DNA of 5,749 nucleotides. Source: an uncultured Campylobacter sp. Lineage in GTDB: Bacteria > Campylobacterota > Campylobacteria > Campylobacterales > Campylobacteraceae. Positions 1 to 5,749 of this stretch are shown in pieces. The notes beneath the pieces were generated by a model. It was not told where the DNA came from and did no database searches. It was given only the letters and a program-made list of their open reading frames with translations. The stretch spans positions 1-5,749 of the forward strand of contig NZ_CALIMW010000105.1 in NCBI RefSeq assembly GCF_938045405.1, written 5' to 3'. The first letter of the stretch is position 1. Each line of letters opens with the position of its first letter. Both the position numbers and the translations under genes were made by a program.

Positions 1-2
1 AT

Positions 3-1640
3 CTAGCGAGCTTGAAGCGCGAAGCTGTCGCTAAAGCTCGCGTCAAAATTTTTGCAAAGCTTAAGCATCAAATCCGCAAATTTGCGCCCGCTAAACATCG
101 CTCCGCCGAAGATCAAAACGTCAAAATCCTCTTTGCGCTCATCCGCCAGATCGCTTAAAAAGTAGCCCAAACTATCGAAAAATCCGAACGCAAACAGCTT
201 CTCATTGGCGCTTGCGAGCGCATAGCTCATCGCCGAGCGCAAAATTTTATCCGCTTGCACGTAGCCGCGCTCGTCCGTGCAAAAATCAAGCCGCACCCCT
301 TTGCCGCCCGCAAAATCCTCCGCAGCTGCCGTCAAAAACGCCGCATTGCGCCCCCAGATAAGCTGCGCGGCGACGCTAAAGATGCTGTGAAATCCTGCGT
401 TTGCGCTTTTTAAAATTTCATCGATTTTTGCGGCGTTTACGTTAAATTTGGCGCTGAAATTTTCAAACAGCTTCGCGCCCGTCTCATCTGCGCAAATTTG
501 CGCCTTAAGCTCGTCGAAGCTGCGCGGCAGATCAAATTTAAGCAGAATTTTTTTGGAGCTTTCGCCATAAATTGCGATCTCATCGTCCGCGTCCACGCCC
601 AAAAAGCAGCGCAAAACCCGTTTTTTGGGATCATCTAAAAGTCCCTTCTCGCGGCACGTAAGCGCAAAAAGAGCGGAGTTTTTGTCCTTTGAGTTTTTCA
701 GATAAGCGCTTGCGGCGTCGCTTAAAAAGTCCTCGTTTTGCACGATCAAAAAGCCGTTTTGCAGCGGCGCGACCTTAAAAATTTTATCTTTCTGCGCCGC
801 GCTTTCGCATTTTGCGCTTAAAAAATAGATCCCGTCGCTTGCCAAAGCGCGCCCCAGCGCAAACACGAATATGTCGCCCGCAAGCTTTACGTCGAAAAAT
901 TTAGGTGCGTCCTCGTGGTTTTTTCTAAAGATCGCATTGGTTTTTAGGCTTATGAGCGGCTTTTCGAAGGCTGCGAGCGCGATTCTACTCTTTTCATCGC
1001 TCACAAAAATCCCATCCAGCGCGCCCACTCCTGCAGCTATCAAAAAATCGGCGCTAAAATCCACGTCCGCTTTGAGCGTGAAAGTTGCGCCGCCGCGCTC
1101 GATCTGCACCTGCCTTGCGTGAAGCAAGCTTAGGCGGCAAAGCTCCAGCAAGCGGGCGAAATTTTCCCTGCTTACCGCTTCAAATTTGCCGTCATGAAGT
1201 ACGCCGGCGCCGCTTATTATTTCGAATTCGTTTTGAGACGGCTCGGCGTGAGCGAGGTATTCTTTCATCACTCGCGGAGTGAAGTTATTAAATTTAGCGG
1301 TGTTATGGGCGTTTGAAATTTCATCCTCTAAAAATTTACTTATATCGCCCGAGGAGGTATCTTCAAACGTGCCGTTAAATTTCAGCGTTTTCGCTTCAGC
1401 GCCGTCCTCGTCCACCACGCGCACGGAGGATTTTGCCAAAAATATTGAGTTTGGAATCAGAGGCATCGCCTCGTCGCTAAATTTTAAAATTTCATCCTCG
1501 CCGCCGCGCACGAAAAGGCTTATTAAGCTCGCCTCTTTTTTCAGGCAAAACTCAAGTGCGCTTTTGCGAGCATAAAACAGTAAGAAGTGCGCTATCAGCG
1601 CGTTTTCATTAAGGTAGTTAAACTCATATGCTACTATCAT
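3..1640 (-). CDS. hydE: Hydrogenase accessory protein HydE, HypF C-lobe-like
   Basis: 545 aa, named by position after hydD as in Wolinella and H. pylori, where hydE mutants are reported to lack hydrogenase activity (from memory). This is not the radical-SAM HydE of [FeFe] hydrogenase maturation: there is no CxxxCxxC motif. Residues ~417-530 can be lined up by eye with the C-terminal Kae1-like lobe of the carbamoyltransferase HypF: an FHSIFSVAAQLIWG helix, an AAFLTAAAE helix, FGFFDSLGYFLSDLA, then DVLIFGGAMFSGRKFADLML, matching HypF's LSGGVFQNR block. The acylphosphatase domain, zinc fingers and HHHAH-type metal site of HypF are absent, so catalysis as in HypF is unlikely. No signal peptide or membrane helix is evident. 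The frame opens at 1715, but I choose ATG at 1640: AAGGGG lies four bases upstream and MIVAYEFNYL begins a folded-looking protein, whereas the 25 extra residues are unlike a domain. The TAG stop is 2 bases from the window edge. Gene reality is secure; function is inferred. Confidence 0.85.
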   Translation of the reverse strand: MIVAYEFNYLNENALIAHFLLFYARKSALEFCLKKEASLISLFVRGGEDEILKFSDEAMPLIPNSIFLAKSSVRVVDEDGAEAKTLKFNGTFEDTSSGDISKFLEDEISNAHNTAKFNNFTPRVMKEYLAHAEPSQNEFEIISGAGVLHDGKFEAVSRENFARLLELCRLSLLHARQVQIERGGATFTLKADVDFSADFLIAAGVGALDGIFVSDEKSRIALAAFEKPLISLKTNAIFRKNHEDAPKFFDVKLAGDIFVFALGRALASDGIYFLSAKCESAAQKDKIFKVAPLQNGFLIVQNEDFLSDAASAYLKNSKDKNSALFALTCREKGLLDDPKKRVLRCFLGVDADDEIAIYGESSKKILLKFDLPRSFDELKAQICADETGAKLFENFSAKFNVNAAKIDEILKSANAGFHSIFSVAAQLIWGRNAAFLTAAAEDFAGGKGVRLDFCTDERGYVQADKILRSAMSYALASANEKLFAFGFFDSLGYFLSDLADERKEDFDVLIFGGAMFSGRKFADLMLKLCKNFDASFSDSFALQAR

Positions 1641-2502
1641 CTCGCCCCTTTTTTGCAAATCGATCCGCGATGTCTTGGGCGCTGAGATCGGCGATTTTTT
1701 CATGCGCGAAGCCAAGATCCGATAGGTGCTTAAGCGCCGTTTTTTCCATGATTTTTGAGGACTCTAATATCACGGAGCTTAGCTTAAAGCTCGCCTTCTC
1801 GATGCGCCGCGGCACGACAGCTAGAATTTTAACGTGAGGCAGATCGCCGCAAAGATCCATCATCTGCAGGGTTTGAAGCATTTCGACCTCGTGTGCCGAA
1901 CCGCTCCAGCTGATCTGCTTAGGCATCGCGTCGTAGTCGAAAAGGTACACCTCGCCGCTCTTTGCGCCGTCCGCGTCTATACAATCTACGAGCAAAATTT
2001 CATCAAATTCCGCCATCGTAGGCATCAAAAAGCTAGCCAGCGTCCCGCCGTCGATAAAGCTGATCTGATCCGCGCTGTTGCTCGATGCGGCGGGATTTTC
2101 GGCGACAAAGTCCGCATTAATAGAGCTTTGCGCTGCGGAATTTATTGCTAAATTTTGCAAAGTAAAATTTGAAGCGGAATCCTGCTTTGCGGAATGTTCT
2201 GAAGTAGAATTTCGGTCTAAATTTACTGCTGCAGAATTCTGCTCGGAGATAAAATTTTCATTCGCAGAATTTTGCGAGGAGCCGCGCTCTGTGGAATTTT
2301 GCGAGGTAGAATTTTGTATCGCAGATACTTGGGCGGAATTTTGCATAAAATTCCGCGCCGCAAAATTTTCACCCGCTATATAATTTCGTGCGGCGGCTTT
2401 AGGATAAAATTTATAGTTCTGCGCGAGCGCGCGGACGAAGTGCACGCCTATGCCCTCGTCCGCGTAGATGACGTTGCCGATACCCAGTACCAGCACCCTC
2501 AA
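1624..2502 (-). CDS. hydD: Hydrogenase maturation endopeptidase HydD (M52/HyaD-HybD family) with a large low-complexity insert
   Basis: Cytoplasmic nickel-dependent protease that removes the C-terminal peptide of HydB after metal insertion, 292 aa. The fold's start is typical (LVLGIGNVIYADEGIGV). The three nickel ligands of E. coli HybD (E16, D62, H93) correspond to E16, D173 (LLVDCID) and H204 (SGSAHE), and the DGGT motif is at 151-154. The oddity is the distance from E16 to DGGT: 135 residues here against 24 in E. coli HybD. About 111 extra residues (roughly 36-146, bases 2065-2397) fill the loop after the first helix. They hold about 18 Asn, 21 Ser, 21 Ala and 10 Gln and no Cys or Trp. Without the insert the protein would be ~181 aa, normal for the family. 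The start is TTG at 2502, overlapping the hydC stop (TTGA), with AAGGA nine bases upstream; no earlier ATG exists in frame. It overlaps hydE by 17 bases. The protease call is very secure; whether the insert stays in the mature protein is unknown. Confidence 0.95.
   Translation of the reverse strand: MRVLVLGIGNVIYADEGIGVHFVRALAQNYKFYPKAAARNYIAGENFAARNFMQNSAQVSAIQNSTSQNSTERGSSQNSANENFISEQNSAAVNLDRNSTSEHSAKQDSASNFTLQNLAINSAAQSSINADFVAENPAASSNSADQISFIDGGTLASFLMPTMAEFDEILLVDCIDADGAKSGEVYLFDYDAMPKQISWSGSAHEVEMLQTLQMMDLCGDLPHVKILAVVPRRIEKASFKLSSVILESSKIMEKTALKHLSDLGFAHEKIADLSAQDIADRFAKKGRDDSSI
1645..1650 (-). promoter_or_regulatory. Ribosome binding site of hydE, choosing the start at 1640
   Basis: AAGGGG, four bases before ATG at 1640, inside the last codons of hydD. 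The spacing is short but usable. It favours this Met over the upstream in-frame ATGs at 1715 and 1703. Confidence 0.7.
2139..2385 (-). repeat. Degenerate 4-5-codon in-frame repeat with an AATT core, inside hydD
   Basis: Fourteen AATT tetramers start at 2139, 2151, 2166, 2208, 2220, 2235, 2253, 2268, 2295, 2310, 2337, 2349, 2364 and 2382. Two decayed copies (AATC at 2178, AATG at 2193) fill the longest gap. Spacings are 12, 15, 18 or 27 bases, always multiples of three. On the coding strand each core gives Asn followed by Ser, Phe or Leu, which produces the recurring Q-N-S pattern. The typical plus-strand unit reads GCRGAATTTTGC. This is a decayed tandem array or a codon-level low-complexity expansion, not a CRISPR: units are too short and have no spacers. 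The wider inserted segment is about 2065-2397. Confidence 0.8.
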
Positions 2503-3173
2503 GCGTGCTCTTCCTTTTTAAATTTATAGCCGCTTACGATCGCATCCATCGCGCCGTCCCTACCCTTGACGGCGTTAAAGACCGCCATATAGACGTGGAT
2601 CGGCACGAAGATTATGATAATATTCATGCAAAGATGGTGAATCATTCGCACCTCGCTTAGACCGCCCATCGCAGCTTCCAGCGGGCGCAAGAGCCCATAT
2701 AGCGCGCCACCTAACCCCTCGTGATAGACGTGAACGTATAGAATCATTCCCGTTAGGCAGATTACGAACAGCACTAGATAAAAGCCCAGATAGGAGATGA
2801 ACTGTAGCGGGTTATAAACGCCGCGAAGATGCGGGTGCTCGCCCAAAAAGATATAGTATTTGATCTGAGCGATCCAGACGCGCGGGCTAAAAAAATCCTT
2901 GATGCTTAAAAGCTCTTTTCTGCTCTTTTTATCGAAGAAGAAAAGATAGGTTTTAAAGATCGCCGCACCGATCATCGCAAAGCCGAAGATCAGATGCACG
3001 AATCTAAATTTAGCCTGCATGAAAAGCACCGGCTCGGGACTTACCTCGGGCGCGGTAAAAACAAAGGCGATGTAATATCCGGTGATCACCAAAATCGTAA
3101 TGCAAAGCGCGCGCAGCCAGTGCGTGAGCCTAAGACCGATGGAGAACTCATATTCCGCAAATCTTTTTTTCAT
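2499..3173 (-). CDS. hydC: Hydrogenase cytochrome b subunit HydC (membrane anchor, quinone reductase)
   Basis: Integral membrane di-heme cytochrome b, 224 aa, which anchors HydAB and passes electrons to menaquinone. Four hydrophobic segments are visible at about residues 21-41, 57-80, 128-148 and 178-201, the usual count for the HyaC/HydC family. H18, H60, H179 and H193 have the same mutual spacing (42, 119, 14) as the four heme-ligand histidines I recall from Wolinella HydC (H25, H67, H186, H200), offset by 7. H115, H151 and H180 also match histidines reported there as needed for menaquinone reduction, at the same offset. The start ATG at 3173 has AAAGGA six bases upstream, inside the hydB stop region. 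The TGA stop overlaps the hydD start. No truncation or unusual insertion is seen. Very secure. Confidence 0.97.
   Translation of the reverse strand: MKKRFAEYEFSIGLRLTHWLRALCITILVITGYYIAFVFTAPEVSPEPVLFMQAKFRFVHLIFGFAMIGAAIFKTYLFFFDKKSRKELLSIKDFFSPRVWIAQIKYYIFLGEHPHLRGVYNPLQFISYLGFYLVLFVICLTGMILYVHVYHEGLGGALYGLLRPLEAAMGGLSEVRMIHHLCMNIIIIFVPIHVYMAVFNAVKGRDGAMDAIVSGYKFKKEEHA
2512..2516 (-). promoter_or_regulatory. Ribosome binding site of hydD, supporting a TTG start
   Basis: AAGGA, nine bases before TTG at 2502 and inside the 3' end of hydC. With the conserved LVLGIGN stretch right after the start, it decides for the TTG, since no in-frame ATG lies nearby upstream or early in the gene. Confidence 0.75.
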
Positions 3174-3176
3174 CGT

Positions 3177-4898
3177 TTATCCTTTGCTGGGATCTACCCT
3201 ATAGCAGCCAAGCTCCGCTCCTTTGGCGTCCATTACGTGCACGGCGCAAGCGATGCAAGGATCGAAAGAGTGGATGCGGCGGATGATCTCTAGCGGCTTG
3301 GAAAGATCGGCAAGTTTAAGCCCGATCAAGCAGGATTCGTAAGCGCCCATAGCGCCGTCTTTATCCTTCGGAGTGGCGTTCCAAGTAGAAGGTACGACCG
3401 CCTGCCAGTTTTTGATGACGCCCTTTTCGATCCTGCACCAGTGGCTAAGTGCGCCGCGCGGCACGTGACCGATATAGCGACCTTTGTACTCTTTGGAATT
3501 ATCGATTACATATTTTGCGCAGGTCTGCGTATCGCCGCTTTTGATGTTTGCGATCAAATTTTCTAGTGCGATCAGTCCGTTGTCGGCTATGACTTTGGCT
3601 TCGATCATACGGCACGCCGTTCGTCCAAGCGTCGAAAATACCGCCTCAAGCGGCAAGCCGGCGTCTTTTAGGAATTGATCCACGACCTTTACTACGCGCT
3701 CGTTTTTCTTGGCGTAATTTACTACGATATTTGCAAGAGGTCCTACCTGAAGCGGCTTGCCGTCGTAGCGCGGAGCCTTGATCCAGGTGTACTTGCCCTG
3801 GGTATCGAGCACCTTCGTATGCGCTTCTTTGCCGTGCGCGTCGATGCTCTGTCCGTCCTGAAGACCCGTATAATTCGGCTCCTGCTCGCCGTCGTAAGGA
3901 TGAAGCGCCGCATCGTTTTTATACCACGCATGCGTTGCCTCCTCGGTAATCTTGTTCTCATCAAGCTCCAAAACCTTGCTAATATCGCCGTCAAGGATCA
4001 TGCCGCTTTGAAATAGCCATTCGTTCTTTGAAAGCTGAAATTCTTGATGAGTCCATAAATTTGCCACGCCGATATCGTTTAGCACGCTAGGCTCGTTGCC
4101 GTAAGCCTTCGCAGCCATTACGAGATCAGGATAGTAGGCGCGATTTACGAAGTCTGCGACCTCTTTAAATTTAGACATATATTCGCCCAGTCTCGCAGGA
4201 CTTAGGATATCCATTACGCAGGTTACGCCGCCTACGGTGAGGCTTTGCGGATGAGGCTGTTTCGCACCGAATATCGCCATCATCTGAGCCGCCGTGCGCT
4301 GAATACGCAAACACTCAAGATAGTGCGAAAGAGCGATTAAATTTTGCTCTGGGCTAAGCTTATATGTTGGGTGGCCGAAGTAGGCGTTGGCAAAAGGCCC
4401 CAAAGCGCCTTTCTTAACGAAAGCGCCCACACGATCTTGCACCTCTTTTAGTTTATCCGCACCGCACGCATAAGGGGTGTCACAGTATTTAAACGCCTCC
4501 TCACTCGCCTTTTTAGGATCGGCGCTAAGAGCGCTTACGACGTCCACGAAATCAAGCCCGTGGAGTTGATAAAAATGCACAGGATGATCGTGCAAAAACA
4601 GCGCATTAGCCATCAACGTGCGCGTTAGCAAGGCATTTAGCGGCGGAGTGATGCCGAGGGCGTTTTCTACAGCGACGATGCCTGCTTTGTAATGCGAGAA
4701 GGTGCAGACGCCACAAATTCTTTGCATAAAAAATCCCGCGTCGCGAGGATCTCTATTTTTTACTATGGTCTCAAGCCCGCGCCATAGCGTCGAGCTACTA
4801 TAAGCCTCGCGGACGACGTTTTCATCATCCACTACGACCTCTATTCTTAAATGTCCCTCTATTCTGGTTATCGGATCTATTACGATTCTTTGCGACAT
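3177..4898 (-). CDS. hydB: [NiFe] hydrogenase large (catalytic) subunit HydB
   Basis: Catalytic subunit, 573 aa, carrying the Ni-Fe(CN)2CO site that oxidises H2; it partners HydA in the periplasm and has no signal of its own, being co-exported with HydA by the Tat route (family knowledge). The N-terminus has the conserved DPITRIEGHLRIEV stretch. The first metal motif is RICGVCTFSH (residues 60-69, C62 and C65). The second is DPCIACAVH near the end (C548 and C551, H554). The family block PRGALSHW...VVPSTWN lies between. HydD should cut after H554, releasing a 19-residue tail that ends DPSKG. Length is normal for Campylobacterota and no motif is broken. The ATG at 4898 is supported by AAAGGGG seven bases upstream and the family N-terminus. 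hydA ends 2 bases before and hydC starts 3 bases after, so translational coupling is likely. Very secure. Confidence 0.97.
   Translation of the reverse strand: MSQRIVIDPITRIEGHLRIEVVVDDENVVREAYSSSTLWRGLETIVKNRDPRDAGFFMQRICGVCTFSHYKAGIVAVENALGITPPLNALLTRTLMANALFLHDHPVHFYQLHGLDFVDVVSALSADPKKASEEAFKYCDTPYACGADKLKEVQDRVGAFVKKGALGPFANAYFGHPTYKLSPEQNLIALSHYLECLRIQRTAAQMMAIFGAKQPHPQSLTVGGVTCVMDILSPARLGEYMSKFKEVADFVNRAYYPDLVMAAKAYGNEPSVLNDIGVANLWTHQEFQLSKNEWLFQSGMILDGDISKVLELDENKITEEATHAWYKNDAALHPYDGEQEPNYTGLQDGQSIDAHGKEAHTKVLDTQGKYTWIKAPRYDGKPLQVGPLANIVVNYAKKNERVVKVVDQFLKDAGLPLEAVFSTLGRTACRMIEAKVIADNGLIALENLIANIKSGDTQTCAKYVIDNSKEYKGRYIGHVPRGALSHWCRIEKGVIKNWQAVVPSTWNATPKDKDGAMGAYESCLIGLKLADLSKPLEIIRRIHSFDPCIACAVHVMDAKGAELGCYRVDPSKG
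3180..3185 (-). promoter_or_regulatory. Ribosome binding site of hydC
   Basis: AAAGGA, six bases before the hydC ATG. It is formed by the last two sense codons of hydB (Lys-Gly, AAAGGA), with the hydB TAA directly after it. Confidence 0.8.
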
Positions 4899-4900
4899 GA

Positions 4901-5749
4901 TTATTCCCCTTTATCTTTCTTAAATGACGCAATCGCCGCGTGTGCCGCTACCGCAACACCCGTGATCGCTAAAATTCCGACACCTATCTTATCTGCAGTA
5001 GCATCAGCGCCGAGCCCGCCGAAAACGCTTTCGTAAAGGCGATCCGCCAAAGGCTCCTCAAAAGGTCCCATATGATCCCAAAAATCAGGCTCCGAGCAGC
5101 CTATGCAGCCGTGACCCGCCTGTACCGGCCAGCTAGTGTGGGAGTTGAAGCGCTCGCGCGAGCAGTTGTTAAACGTGTAAGGACCCTTGCAGCCTACTTT
5201 ATAAAGGCAATATCCGTCCTTTGCGCCCGCATCGCCGAAGCTTTCTACAAACTCGCCCGCGTCGAAATGTCCGCGGCGCTCGCACAGATCGTGGATGCGC
5301 AGCCCGTAAGCCCATTTCGGTCGGTTATAAACGTCAAGGCTTGGAAGCGTGCCGAAAAGGATGAAATTTAGCGCGTTGCCGACGATATTTTTTTCGCTAG
5401 GCGGACAGCCCGGGATGTTGATGACGGGTTTGTTTATGATCTTGTCCAAACCTACGGCGCCGGTCGGATTCGGAGCTGCGGCTTGGATACCGCCGAAGCT
5501 CGAACAGGTGCCGATCGCAAATATCGCCGCAGCGCCTTCGGCAGCGTGCTTGCAGTGCTGAGCTCCGCTCTTGCCCTCAGGACCCACGGTTAGGAAAAAT
5601 TCATTCTCGCCGCTTGGAATTCCGCCCTCTACCATCAAGATATAGCGCCCCTTGTATTTTTCGATCGCGCCCTCTAAATTTTCCTCGGCTTGCCAGCCTG
5701 CGGCAGCCATTATCGTCTCGTGGTATTCTAGGCTGATGTAATCAAATAT
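4901..5749 (-). CDS. hydA: [NiFe] hydrogenase small subunit HydA, 5' end cut off by the window edge
   Basis: Iron-sulfur subunit of a periplasm-facing, membrane-bound uptake hydrogenase, passing electrons from HydB to HydC. The frame stays open to the right edge: 13 codons before the Met at 5710 encode IFDYISLEYHETI, family-conserved sequence, so that Met is internal. The true start, expected Tat signal and N-terminal CxxC of the proximal cluster are outside. Numbering from the Met at 5710: C69 and C102 (GCPPSE) are the other proximal ligands; H140, C143, C168 and C174 fit the distal [4Fe-4S] cluster; C183, C202 and C205 fit the medial [3Fe-4S] cluster. The spacing matches the Desulfovibrio small subunit almost residue for residue. 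Residues ~242-262 form one C-terminal membrane helix containing H257. The residue five after C69 is Gly, not the extra Cys of O2-tolerant enzymes. The stop TAA is 2 bases before hydB. Identification is very secure. Confidence 0.97.
   Translation of the reverse strand: MFDYISLEYHETIMAAAGWQAEENLEGAIEKYKGRYILMVEGGIPSGENEFFLTVGPEGKSGAQHCKHAAEGAAAIFAIGTCSSFGGIQAAAPNPTGAVGLDKIINKPVINIPGCPPSEKNIVGNALNFILFGTLPSLDVYNRPKWAYGLRIHDLCERRGHFDAGEFVESFGDAGAKDGYCLYKVGCKGPYTFNNCSRERFNSHTSWPVQAGHGCIGCSEPDFWDHMGPFEEPLADRLYESVFGGLGADATADKIGVGILAITGVAVAAHAAIASFKKDKGE
4906..4912 (-). promoter_or_regulatory. Ribosome binding site of hydB
   Basis: AAAGGGG, seven bases before the hydB ATG and inside the last codons of hydA. 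It fixes the start and suggests hydB translation is coupled to that of hydA. Confidence 0.8.

Noticed and set aside
1641..1715. Longer hydE start at 1715, or at the ATG at 1703
   Set aside because: It would overlap hydD by about 90 bases, has no clear ribosome site, and adds a basic stretch with no domain character; ATG at 1640 has AAGGGG in front of it.
871..2151. Several plus-strand open frames of 65-105 codons antisense to hydE and hydD
   Set aside because: They are shadows of real genes in GC-rich codon context, with no family motifs, and they overlap one another.
2078..2383. Plus-strand open frame of ~101 codons with recurring EFC-type residues, opposite the hydD insert
   Set aside because: It is the antisense reading of the phased AATT repeat. 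It has no recognisable domain, and the minus-strand frame carries the conserved protease motifs on both sides.
2139..2385. CRISPR array or intergenic repeat element
   Set aside because: Units are only 12-18 bases, diverged, without spacers, and lie wholly inside an intact reading frame.
1624..2502. hydD as a pseudogene or frameshifted fusion
   Set aside because: The frame is continuous, both flanks align to one protease, and all three nickel ligands are present.
4901..5710. Taking the Met at 5710 as the hydA start
   Set aside because: The frame stays open through 13 more codons encoding family-conserved residues up to the window edge, so the gene is cut off and does not start there.
1..5749. 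Internal promoters, terminators, tRNAs or mobile elements
   Set aside because: Genes are separated by at most 3 bases or overlap. No hairpin with a T-run at a gene end, transposase motif or terminal inverted repeat was seen by eye.

Overview
The window is a tightly packed five-gene operon, read entirely on the minus strand, for a membrane-bound respiratory [NiFe] uptake hydrogenase of the Campylobacterota (epsilonproteobacterial) type. The gene order hydA-hydB-hydC-hydD-hydE matches the Wolinella succinogenes and Helicobacter pylori hyd loci. The base composition is roughly half G+C and the protein style is Campylobacter-like. I infer one of the more GC-rich, H2-using Campylobacter species, such as the oral group around C. 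gracilis, C. rectus and C. showae. The genus is an inference from the sequence and was not checked against a database.

Layout in transcription order, from high to low coordinates. hydA (5749 to 4901) is the FeS small subunit; its start, Tat signal and first cluster cysteines lie beyond the right edge. hydB (4898 to 3177) is the complete Ni-Fe catalytic subunit. hydC (3173 to 2499) is the di-heme cytochrome b membrane anchor. hydD (2502 to 1624) is the maturation protease that trims the HydB tail; it starts at TTG and carries an extra block of about 111 residues. hydE (1640 to 3) is an accessory protein whose last ~115 residues resemble the C-terminal lobe of HypF. Gaps are 2 and 3 bases and overlaps 4 and 17 bases, and each of the four visible starts has a Shine-Dalgarno sequence inside the preceding gene. 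There is no intergenic space, internal promoter or terminator, and no gene is supported on the plus strand.

How the genes work together: HydB splits H2 at its Ni-Fe site. Electrons pass through the HydA iron-sulfur clusters to the HydC hemes and then to menaquinone, feeding anaerobic or microaerobic respiration. HydD removes the C-terminal peptide of HydB after nickel insertion. HydE is needed for activity in H. pylori (from memory), but its exact role is not clear to me.

The most unusual element is in hydD. A low-complexity Asn/Ser/Ala/Gln-rich insert interrupts the protease fold at one surface loop while every nickel-binding residue is kept. At DNA level it is a degenerate repeat of 4-5 codons built on AATT, always in the same codon phase. 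The related hexamer AAATTT is also heavily over-represented in hydE, and less so in the structural genes.
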